From NCBI GenBank assembly GCA_030597965.1, contig JAUVQU010000163.1:1-5555 (forward strand): a stretch of 5,555 nucleotides of DNA. The letters are read 5' to 3'. The stretch is from Cellvibrionaceae bacterium. Lineage in GTDB: Bacteria > Pseudomonadota > Gammaproteobacteria > Pseudomonadales > Cellvibrionaceae. Position numbers and translations under genes: made by a program. Numbering within the stretch: the first letter of the stretch is position 1; each line of letters opens with the position of its first letter. This document shows, in pieces, positions 1-5,540 of the stretch. Under the pieces are notes generated by a model. That model searched no databases, was not told the origin of the DNA, and saw nothing but the letters and a program-made list of their open reading frames with translations.

Positions 1-16
1 ACCCACTTAATGTTTA

Positions 17-901
17 ATGATGATCACTGTGTCGACAATAACTAAGCTTTTAATGCGAGTATCATTATTGTCCGTGATACTTTTATCGGGTTGCTCTTGG
101 CTAACGAGTGACTCCCGTTACGATCAAAGGTACGACAGTGCACCAGAAAACCCGTTCGATGTATCTCAGGTGCCAGATGCTGTGCCTCGCTACGAAGTGC
201 GAACCAAAGCGGGTAATAAGACCCCTTACAGAGTGCTGGGGAAAACCTATCACCTGTTGGCGGATAGCGACGGTTACCGCGAACGTGGTGGTGCGTCATG
301 GTATGGTGAGAAATTCCACGGTCATAAAACCTCGAATGGTGAAACTTACAATATGTATGGTATGACGGCGGCGCACAAAACCTTGCCGATTCCCTCCTAT
401 GTTCGAGTCACCAATCTAGATAATGGCCGTAGTATTGTTGTGCGTGTGAATGACCGAGGGCCTTTCCATAAAGGGCGTATTATTGATTTAAGTTATGCGG
501 GTGCAGTTAAACTAGGGTATTTGGGGAAAGGCACCGCTAACGTAGAGGTGGAAGCCCTGCCTGTGGTTACTGAAAAGCCAAAATATACGCCGCCTGAAGT
601 AAAGGCTCATGCGATAGTATTTGAATCTAGTTTACAGGATAAGCCTGCGGAGCAGAACGGTGATTTATCCAGCAGTACCTATCTGCAGGTAGGTGCATTT
701 TCACAGCAGAGTAGCGCGGAGAGGCTTCGGGTTAAGGTTGCGGGCCTGACAGATATCCCTGTGAATTTAGTAACAAAGGCTGCGCTGGATAATCTTTGGC
801 GGGTACAGGTGGGGCCTGTTAATGATTTGCCCGCATTGATTGATTTGCGTAGTACTTTAGAGGCGCACAGAATAAAATTCACCCATTTAACAAAAGATTA
901 A
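17..901 (+). CDS. rlpA: RlpA septal lytic transglycosylase lipoprotein (DPBB + SPOR domains)
   Basis: This 294-residue outer-membrane lipoprotein is of the RlpA family, which cleaves peptidoglycan strands lacking stem peptides at the division site and helps daughter cells separate. A short hydrophobic signal runs to a clear lipobox, LLSGC, with the lipidated Cys at residue 26. A linker follows, then a double-psi beta-barrel domain at about 89-181. E109 (in NGET), H120 (in AAHKTLP) and D146 (in VNDRGPF) have the same spacing as the E120, H131 and D157 I recall as important in P. aeruginosa RlpA, so the enzyme is probably active. A C-terminal SPOR domain (about 219-294, beginning TYLQVGAFS) binds denuded septal glycan. 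No strong ribosome site is visible. ATGs at 17, 20 and 53 are all possible starts; the one at 53 would leave a very short signal peptide. The gene probably belongs to a longer operon that begins before the window. Confidence 0.96.
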   Translation: MMITVSTITKLLMRVSLLSVILLSGCSWLTSDSRYDQRYDSAPENPFDVSQVPDAVPRYEVRTKAGNKTPYRVLGKTYHLLADSDGYRERGGASWYGEKFHGHKTSNGETYNMYGMTAAHKTLPIPSYVRVTNLDNGRSIVVRVNDRGPFHKGRIIDLSYAGAVKLGYLGKGTANVEVEALPVVTEKPKYTPPEVKAHAIVFESSLQDKPAEQNGDLSSSTYLQVGAFSQQSSAERLRVKVAGLTDIPVNLVTKAALDNLWRVQVGPVNDLPALIDLRSTLEAHRIKFTHLTKD

Positions 902-928
902 GCGCGCTAGGCGGTTAATTGAATTTAG

Positions 929-1008
929 TTGGTCGACAGACCAAGAATGGCTGGTAGACTTGCGACTTCTTGGTTAGTACAGCTATTCGCTGGTGCGGCT
1001 ATTTTTTT
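929..1008 (+). promoter_or_regulatory. dacA leader with overlapping inverted repeats and T7 run, possible attenuator
   Basis: The rlpA-dacA gap holds two perfect inverted repeats that share bases. TTGGTC (929-934) pairs with GACCAA (939-944) around a 4-nt loop. ACCAAGAA (940-947) pairs with TTCTTGGT (967-974) around a 19-nt loop. Both use ACCAA at 940-944, so they cannot form together. A third, weaker stem, GTACAGC (977-983) with GCTG-TGC (989-996, one bulged G), is followed five bases later by T7 (1002-1008). The dacA ribosome site GGA begins right after this run. The arrangement resembles a leader with alternative folds, but the third stem sits too far from the T-run for a textbook terminator. 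Regulation is inferred only. The sequence also fits a protein-binding palindrome at 929-944. Confidence 0.3.
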
Positions 1009-1017
1009 GGAATTAAG

Positions 1018-2220
1018 ATGTTGGAAATACCTATTTTGAAAAGCTCTATGACTAAAATCCTGAAAGTGTTGTTGTGCGTTGGTTTATCATCCTTGTTGCC
1101 GGTACAGACGGTACAGGCGCAAGCTATTATTCCTGCCCCCCCTCAGCTGGCGGCGAGTTCTTACCTGTTGATTGATGTGGATACCGGTAAAGTGTTGGTT
1201 GAGCGCAACTCTGACGAACAAGTGCCGCCAGCCAGTCTGACTAAAATGATGACCAGCTATATTGTCTCTGCGGAAATTAATTCGGGCAGTGTGTCCTATG
1301 ACGATCAAGCCGATATCAGTGTCAAGGCTTGGCGTATGGGCGGTTCAAAAATGTTTGTTCGTGAAGGTACTAAAGTGCCCGTAGAAGATTTGCTGCGTGG
1401 CGTTATTATTCAGTCTGGAAATGATGCCAGTGTGGCATTAGCCGAACATGTGGCGGGTAGCGAAGAGGCCTTTGTCGACATGATGAATCAGCAGGCAGCG
1501 CTATTGGGGATGGATGCTACACAGTTCCAGAATGCAACTGGCTGGCCTGCGGAAGATCATTACACGACTGCCCGTGATTTAAGTCTGCTGGCTCGCGCCT
1601 TGATTATTGATTATCCCAAGCACTACGCACTCTATTCTGAAAAGTATTTCTCTTATGGCGCTCCGGGTGAAAAGGTCATTAAGCAGGAGAACCGGAATAA
1701 ACTACTGTTTCGCGATAAAACTGTTGATGGTATTAAAACCGGCCATACTGATGAGGCAGGCTATTGTTTAGTGGCTTCAGCCAAAAAGAAGGGCATGCGT
1801 TTAGTGACGGTTGTTATGGGTACTCGATCAGAGGCGGCGCGTGCGGCTGAGTCTCAAAAGTTGCTGGCCTATGGCTTCCGTTTCTTTCAGACCCATAAGC
1901 TTTATAGCGCGGACCAAGTATTGAGTGAAGCCCGCGTTTGGGGCGGTCAGAACGAGCAGGTTAGGCTGACATTGGCGGACGACCTAGTGCTGACTATTCC
2001 AAGGGGTGCGGGCGATGCGTTGAAGGTGGAGATGCACGTTAATAATGAAATTAAGGCCCCATTCGCCAAGGGCGCTGAACTGGGTGATTTGGTCGTAAGT
2101 TTGAATGGCGAGCAGTTGGCAGATGTACCTTTAGTGGCCGCTGATAGCGTTGAGGAGGCGGGATTTTTTGCCCGTCTGATTGATATCATTACGCTATTTA
2201 TTCTTGGCCTGTTTCGTTAA
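1018..2220 (+). CDS. dacA: D-alanyl-D-alanine carboxypeptidase, PBP5 family
   Basis: This is a periplasmic, membrane-tethered low-molecular-weight penicillin-binding protein. It removes the terminal D-Ala of peptidoglycan pentapeptides and so limits crosslinking. The predicted precursor is 400 residues, close to E. coli PBP5 at 403. The three active-site motifs are present: SLTK (S73 nucleophile, K76), SGN (133-135) and KTG (240-242, in DGIKTGHTDEAGY). The signal peptide has its hydrophobic core at about 14-29 and a cleavage site near VQA-QA (34-36). A beta-rich C-terminal domain spans roughly 290-380. The last 19 residues (GFFARLID onward) form the amphipathic anchor typical of the family. 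The start at 1018 was chosen because GGAA at 1009-1012 lies 5 nt upstream. ATG 1048 gives a cleaner signal peptide (390 residues) but lacks a ribosome site. TTG 970 adds an unlikely N-terminus. The gene could be named dacA or dacC depending on the species. Confidence 0.96.
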   Translation: MLEIPILKSSMTKILKVLLCVGLSSLLPVQTVQAQAIIPAPPQLAASSYLLIDVDTGKVLVERNSDEQVPPASLTKMMTSYIVSAEINSGSVSYDDQADISVKAWRMGGSKMFVREGTKVPVEDLLRGVIIQSGNDASVALAEHVAGSEEAFVDMMNQQAALLGMDATQFQNATGWPAEDHYTTARDLSLLARALIIDYPKHYALYSEKYFSYGAPGEKVIKQENRNKLLFRDKTVDGIKTGHTDEAGYCLVASAKKKGMRLVTVVMGTRSEAARAAESQKLLAYGFRFFQTHKLYSADQVLSEARVWGGQNEQVRLTLADDLVLTIPRGAGDALKVEMHVNNEIKAPFAKGAELGDLVVSLNGEQLADVPLVAADSVEEAGFFARLIDIITLFILGLFR

Positions 2221-2247
2221 TAATTAATCGGTTTGTCCCCTGCTAGG

Positions 2248-2276
2248 AGCCTGCGCATCACTGTGTGGGCTTTTTT
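2248..2276 (+). terminator. Intrinsic terminator after dacA
   Basis: AGCCTGCGCA (2248-2257) pairs with TGTGTGGGCT (2262-2271) across a TCAC tetraloop. The stem has ten pairs, seven Watson-Crick and three G-U. T6 (2271-2276) follows at once. The element begins 28 nt after the dacA stop codon. The G-U pairs are tolerated only in plus-strand RNA, which agrees with terminating dacA. It suggests that the lipoate genes downstream form their own transcription unit. Confidence 0.8.
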
Positions 2277-2299
2277 GTGAGTGCGACGTTAGGTCTGAC

Positions 2300-2328
2300 T
2301 CGTTTAGGTTTCCGCGCTGGGGTATAAT
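2300..2328 (+). promoter_or_regulatory. Putative sigma-70 promoter for ybeD-lipB-lipA
   Basis: A perfect -10 box TATAAT lies at 2323-2328, preceded by GGGG. No good -35 hexamer is present: the best-spaced candidate is TCGTTT at 2300-2305 (17-nt spacer). Transcription would start near 2334-2337, giving a 5' leader of only about 25 nt before the ybeD ATG. Its place directly after the dacA terminator supports the call. Near-identical direct repeats, CGTTAGGT (2287-2294) and CGTTTAGGT (2301-2309), sit 14 bp apart just upstream and over the -35 region. They could be an activator or repressor site, which is speculative. Confidence 0.65.
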
Positions 2329-2360
2329 CACCCACTTTATGAATATCTTGATTACTAGTT

Positions 2361-2633
2361 ATGTCTGAACCAGAAGCTCCTAAGATTGAATTTCCCTGTG
2401 TTGGCTATCCCGTGAAGGTGATGGGTGAGGCCAGTGTGGAGTACTTTGAATTCGCCATCATGGTGATGGAAAAACACGCGCCAGGTTTTGATCGAGACAA
2501 ATTGAGCTCGAAGACCAGTCGCAATGGTAATTTCCAATCGATTACTTTCTTTATCACGGCGACAGGTGTGACTCAGCTAGAAGAGTTACATGTTGAACTG
2601 CGTACTAACCCCAAGACCAAGATAGTGCTGTAA
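2361..2633 (+). CDS. ybeD: YbeD-like DUF493 (UPF0250) protein
   Basis: This small cytoplasmic protein of 90 residues belongs to the YbeD/DUF493 family (E. coli YbeD has 87). It shares the family pattern FPC-x-YPVKVMGEA near residues 12-24, MEKHAPGF in the middle, and a GNFQSITFFITATG strand region followed by a short C-terminal helix and strand ending in IVL. The family has a ferredoxin-like, ACT-domain-like fold. A regulatory role in lipoate metabolism has been suggested from its constant position before lipB, but I know of no proven biochemical function. No signal peptide or membrane segment is seen. No clear Shine-Dalgarno sequence precedes the ATG, and the inferred leader is very short. 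It is probably co-transcribed with lipB, 28 nt downstream. Confidence 0.92.
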   Translation: MSEPEAPKIEFPCVGYPVKVMGEASVEYFEFAIMVMEKHAPGFDRDKLSSKTSRNGNFQSITFFITATGVTQLEELHVELRTNPKTKIVL

Positions 2634-2661
2634 GCACGAATCTTGCTGATCTGGATACAGA

Positions 2662-3369
2662 ATGTCGAATACCGTCAACCAGCCTTTGATTGTGCGCCGC
2701 CTCGGGCATCAGGAGTACGAGCGCGTCTGGCGTGCTATGTCTAACCTTACTGACCAGCGCAATGCTGATACGGTCGATGAGCTGTGGTTGGTGGAGCACC
2801 CGCCGGTTTTTACTCAAGGGCAGGCAGGTAAAGCGGAGCACGTGTTAATGCCGGGTGATATCCCTGTTGTGCAGGTAGATCGCGGTGGTCAGGTGACGTA
2901 TCACGGGCCGGGTCAGTTGGTCGGTTACCCGTTGATTGATTTACGACGACAGAGCATAGGTGTCAGAGATTTAGTGACAATTACGGAAAAGGCCATTGTC
3001 GCGACATTAAAAGACTTGGGTATAGAAGCTTACCCGAAACCGGATGCGCCGGGTGTTTATGTAGATGAAGCTAAAATAGCGTCATTAGGGTTCCGTATAC
3101 GCCGGGGATGCAGTTATCACGGCCTATCGCTGAATGTTGAGATGGATATGTCTCCCTATGCGCGGATTAACCCATGCGGTTATCAGGGTCTGGAAATGGT
3201 TCAAACCAGTCATTTAAGTGAAGACCCTCGAGCCAGCGATCTGTCGGCATTAGAGTCCATGGTGGCCGCACACTTTGCTGAGCAGTTGAACTATAGCAAA
3301 GTGATTAACGCAACGGATTCGGTGGAAGAATTATTAGAGCGTTGGTCAACGGCTGAAAAAGAGGCCTAG
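2662..3369 (+). CDS. lipB: Lipoyl(octanoyl) transferase LipB
   Basis: LipB transfers octanoate from acyl carrier protein to the lipoyl-domain lysine of 2-oxoacid dehydrogenase E2 subunits and the glycine-cleavage H protein. This is the first step of de novo lipoate synthesis in the cytoplasm. The 235-residue protein has the family signature RGGQVTYHGPGQLV at 74-87. The expected catalytic pair is K138 (in DEAKIASLG) and C172 (in NPCGYQGLEM). Their spacing of 34 residues equals that of K135 and C169 in E. coli LipB. HPPVFTQG (46-53) is also typical of the family. A GGA at 2653-2655 is a reasonable ribosome site 6 nt before the ATG. The length is normal, with a charged tail ending TAEKEA. lipA follows after 5 nt, so the two are very likely co-transcribed and perhaps translationally coupled. 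Confidence 0.98.
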   Translation: MSNTVNQPLIVRRLGHQEYERVWRAMSNLTDQRNADTVDELWLVEHPPVFTQGQAGKAEHVLMPGDIPVVQVDRGGQVTYHGPGQLVGYPLIDLRRQSIGVRDLVTITEKAIVATLKDLGIEAYPKPDAPGVYVDEAKIASLGFRIRRGCSYHGLSLNVEMDMSPYARINPCGYQGLEMVQTSHLSEDPRASDLSALESMVAAHFAEQLNYSKVINATDSVEELLERWSTAEKEA

Positions 3370-3374
3370 GTTAA

Positions 3375-4388
3375 ATGAGTAAAGACACACCAATCGACCC
3401 AACCGATGAGCATCATTCTGCGGATGAACCTGTAAAGCGTACTCGCCGCTTGAAACAGGGTGAGAAATTACGCGATGCCGAGAAGGTAGAGCGTATCCCT
3501 GTGAAGGTGATTGCCAGCACAGGAATTCAGCGTAAACCCGATTGGATACGTGTGCGTATGCCAGTGTCCCCGGAAATTGATCGCATTAAAAAAATTCTAC
3601 GTAAGAATGGCTTGGCCACTGTGTGCGAAGAGGCGACCTGCCCAAATTTGGGTGAATGCTTCAGTGGTGGTACAGCGACCTTTATGATTATGGGTGAGAT
3701 ATGTACCCGCCGTTGTCCATTCTGCGACGTGGGACATGGTAAGCCCAATCCACTGGATGCGGGTGAGCCTTTGCAACTCGCTTCAGCTATTGCTGAAATG
3801 CGTCTGAAATATGTGGTGATTACCTCGGTGGATCGCGATGATTTACGCGATGGGGGTGCCCAGCATTTTGCCGATTGTATCCGTGAAGCACGTGTCCAGT
3901 CTCCGAGTTTAGAAATTGAAATTTTGACACCGGATTTCCGTGGTCGTATGGATGTGGCATTGGATATCCTGGCAGCGGAGGCGCCGGATGTATTTAACCA
4001 CAATTTGGAAACCGTGCCGCGTTTGTACCGTCAGGCGCGACCGGGTGCTAATTATAAGTGGTCATTGAAGCTGCTTAAGGATTATAAAGCGCGTCGTTCT
4101 GATGTGCTGACTAAGTCGGGCTTGATGGTGGGCCTGGGTGAAACCAAAGAAGAGATTTTTGATGTGATGCTCGACATGCGTGAACACGATATCGATATGA
4201 TCACCATTGGACAGTATTTACAGCCCTCAAAAGAACACTTGGCGGTAGAGCGGTTTGTGCACCCTGATGAATTTGAGGAGTATACCCGGTACGCTAAAGA
4301 GCTGGGTTTTAAGCGTGCTGCCTGTGGGCCATTAGTTCGATCCTCGTATCACGCCGACAAACAAACCCACGGCGAAAAAGTCAGTTAA
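3375..4388 (+). CDS. lipA: Lipoyl synthase LipA (radical SAM)
   Basis: LipA inserts sulfur at C6 and C8 of protein-bound octanoate, turning the LipB product into lipoyl groups. It is a radical S-adenosylmethionine enzyme with two [4Fe-4S] clusters. The auxiliary cluster that donates sulfur is bound by C84, C89 and C95 (CX4CX5C, beginning CEEATC). The SAM cluster is bound by C110, C114 and C117 (CTRRCPFC). The RSSY motif at 322-325 supplies the serine ligand of the auxiliary cluster. Length (337) is slightly above E. coli LipA (321), owing to a charged N-terminal extension of about 50 residues before the PDWIRVRMP region; such extensions are common in Pseudomonas-like relatives. The start lies 5 nt after the lipB stop, with AGG at 3368-3370 and GAGG at 3361-3364 as ribosome sites inside the lipB end. 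All catalytic residues are intact. Confidence 0.98.
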   Translation: MSKDTPIDPTDEHHSADEPVKRTRRLKQGEKLRDAEKVERIPVKVIASTGIQRKPDWIRVRMPVSPEIDRIKKILRKNGLATVCEEATCPNLGECFSGGTATFMIMGEICTRRCPFCDVGHGKPNPLDAGEPLQLASAIAEMRLKYVVITSVDRDDLRDGGAQHFADCIREARVQSPSLEIEILTPDFRGRMDVALDILAAEAPDVFNHNLETVPRLYRQARPGANYKWSLKLLKDYKARRSDVLTKSGLMVGLGETKEEIFDVMLDMREHDIDMITIGQYLQPSKEHLAVERFVHPDEFEEYTRYAKELGFKRAACGPLVRSSYHADKQTHGEKVS

Positions 4389-4400
4389 AAATGCGTTTTT

Positions 4401-4517
4401 CACACTCTGGCTTTGTCAGAGATGTGCTCGCTCAGTCACATATTAAACATATGCTCCTTCACTGTGCGCACCTCTTCCGCACCAGTGCGTGAAAATCACT
4501 ATTTTTAATCTGACTTT
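4401..4517 (+). repeat. 117-bp tandem repeat, copy 1 (structured, non-coding)
   Basis: This is the first of two abutting direct copies between the convergent lipA and phosphodiesterase genes. It starts 13 nt after the lipA stop. It folds into three hairpins. H1 (4401-4426) has ten pairs with one bulged A (4422): CACA-CTCTGG against TCAGAG-TGTG. H2 is CATAT (4439-4443) with ATATG (4449-4453). H3 is CACT-GTGCG (4460-4468) with CGCAC-AGTG (4478-4487, bulged C4483). A weak GTGA-AAA-TCAC stem (4489-4499) and T5 (4502-4506) end the unit and might serve as a poor terminator for lipA. No coding potential was found. I do not recognise the family. Strand is given as plus because the G-U pairs seen between copies fit RNA in that direction. 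Confidence 0.85.
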
Positions 4518-4635
4518 TACACTCCGGTGTTGTCGGGCGTGTGCTCGCTCAGTCACATATTAAGCATATGCTCCTTCACTGTGCGCATCTCTTCCGCACC
4601 AGTACGTGAAAATCACTATTTTTTAATCTAAGTTT
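4518..4635 (+). repeat. 117-bp tandem repeat, copy 2 (one extra T)
   Basis: This copy directly follows the first and matches it with 13 substitutions and one added T (T6 at 4619-4624 against T5), about 88-89% identity. The core from 4540 to about 4628 is nearly identical. Differences cluster in H1 and mostly preserve pairing: T4408-A4418 becomes C4525-G4535, T4406-A4420 becomes T4523-G4537, and C4401-G4426 becomes T4518-G4543. The G4421C and A4422G changes only move the bulge. H2 is unchanged apart from its loop (TAAAC to TAAGC). H3 keeps eight of nine pairs and loses the terminal C-G. The copy ends about 28 bp before the phosphodiesterase stop codon. Confidence 0.85.
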
Positions 4636-4658
4636 TTAATATGTACTGAGAGCAACCC

Positions 4659-4677
4659 ACGTCTTACGTCTTACGTC
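4659..4677. repeat. 7-bp tandem repeat overlapping the ugpQ stop codon
   Basis: ACGTCTT occurs twice in a row (4659-4665, 4666-4672) and is followed by a partial third unit ACGTC (4673-4677). On the minus strand the repeat encodes the last residues (RRKT) and the TAA stop of the phosphodiesterase. Because seven is not a multiple of three, loss of one unit would shift the frame past the present stop and add a short tail (reading WVALSTY). The effect on function is probably slight. Confidence 0.8.
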
Positions 4678-5395
4678 GCACATTATTCAAATCAATGACT
4701 CTCTGTGGGTAGTCGGTAAATACACCGTCGACGCCTATCTCCGACAAGTGCTGCATGTCGTCAATCTCATTAACCGTGTAGACCCATACTTTCAGTCCTC
4801 TGCGTTTGGCATCGTTGACCAAGGCCTTATTAACGAAGGTGAGGCCAGAGTGAAATGAATAGGCTTCTATGGCATCGCAGCACTGGGCGTAATCTAATGG
4901 GATACCGAAGGTTAAAACGCCGCGACGCACTTCCGGCATGCTTTTTTTGAGCTCAAATAGTTGATGATGATCGAAGCTGGACACCACATACTGTTCGTAG
5001 CAATTACCGTTATCACGACAATAAGACTCAAGCGCTTTGGCGAGAGGTTCAGCGCAGTTAGGTCCTTTGAGTTCAATATTTAAGACTACTTTATCGCCAA
5101 CCAGTTTCAGTACTTCTTCGAGGCGGGCGAGCCGACCACCGCAGCTCATCTCTAAGGCCAACAATTGTTCCGGAGGAAAGTCGTTTAATCGGCCATAGCC
5201 GGGCAAAGTATGGCCTAGGCGGCGATCATGTGTGACCAGTAATTCATCACCAACGTTCCATATGTCGATCTCAATAGCGTCGATATCTAATTGCAGAGAA
5301 TCATTGAAGGCACCGATAGTGTTTTCAGTATGAAGGCTATCTCCACCGCGGTGAGCGATGCAATACAGGGGGTGAGCTAAGGGTTTGTGTGTCAT
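4664..5395 (-). CDS. ugpQ: Glycerophosphodiester phosphodiesterase, cytoplasmic UgpQ type
   Basis: This 243-residue enzyme of the GDPD family (TIM-barrel fold) hydrolyses glycerophosphodiesters, the deacylation products of phospholipids, to sn-glycerol 3-phosphate and an alcohol. Visible family features are AHRGG with H15 and R16, ENT at 24-26, the metal-binding pair E42/D44 in IEIDI, the catalytic H56-D57 in VTHD, NIELKG with E108 and K110, VYTVNE at 205-210, and GVDGVFTDYP near the end. There is no signal peptide, so it acts in the cytoplasm like UgpQ, not in the periplasm like GlpQ; its length is close to UgpQ. ATG 5395 was chosen as start. A TTG at 5407 would add four residues, and neither start has a convincing ribosome site. 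It is convergent with lipA and has no ugp transporter neighbour in view, so the symbol rests on similarity of type. Confidence 0.92.
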   Translation of the reverse strand: MTHKPLAHPLYCIAHRGGDSLHTENTIGAFNDSLQLDIDAIEIDIWNVGDELLVTHDRRLGHTLPGYGRLNDFPPEQLLALEMSCGGRLARLEEVLKLVGDKVVLNIELKGPNCAEPLAKALESYCRDNGNCYEQYVVSSFDHHQLFELKKSMPEVRRGVLTFGIPLDYAQCCDAIEAYSFHSGLTFVNKALVNDAKRRGLKVWVYTVNEIDDMQHLSEIGVDGVFTDYPQRVIDLNNVRRKT

Positions 5396-5438
5396 AGGTC
5401 TAGTCAAGTCGAGTGGTGTAATTAATATGTATAGTGAG

Positions 5439-5466
5439 ATAATACTTGGCGCTGTAGAATAGACAA
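5439..5466 (-). promoter_or_regulatory. Putative sigma-70 promoter for the phosphodiesterase gene
   Basis: Read on the minus strand, TTGTCT (5466-5461) and TATTAT (5444-5439) form -35 and -10 boxes matching the consensus at four and five of six bases, with a 16-nt spacer. Transcription would start near 5432, about 37 nt before the chosen ATG. The spacer between the two divergent genes must hold promoters for both, but the A/T-rich stretch offers other -10 matches (for example TATACA at 5433-5428), so the call is tentative. Confidence 0.4.
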
Positions 5467-5540
5467 GCCATCAGCATGACTGGGATAAATTGGCTAAAGC
5501 TTCTATCATAAAAATTAAACATTCACTTTAGGATAATACT

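Noticed and set aside
1..16. Possible end of an upstream gene such as mltB, which often precedes rlpA.
   Set aside because: Stop codons occur in more than one frame (8-10, 15-17), and too few bases are present to assign any of them.
3527..4003. Long minus-strand open frame of 158 codons opposite lipA.
   Set aside because: It is antisense to strongly conserved lipA coding sequence, and its translation has no recognisable motif or ribosome site.
4389..4426. Hairpin H1 as the intrinsic terminator of lipA.
   Set aside because: No T-run follows the stem; the T5 at 4396-4400 precedes it. The weak stem with T5 at 4489-4506 is a better but still poor candidate.
4436..4459. Minus-strand AAGGAG followed by ATG and a four-codon frame (MFNM, then TGA), present in both repeat copies.
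   Set aside because: The spacer is only 3 nt, too short for normal initiation. The frame has four codons, and the ATG overlaps the H2 stem, which explains its conservation.
4478..4489. CGCAC-CA-GTGCG and GTGCGCAC palindromes in repeat copy 1 as NtrC-like or other regulator sites.
   Set aside because: Spacing does not fit the NtrC pattern, both palindromes are broken in copy 2, no promoter lies nearby, and the bases are better explained by hairpin H3.
4401..4635. Integron attC sites or a CRISPR array.
   Set aside because: Only two directly abutting copies, no spacers, and no attC-type core sites were recognised.
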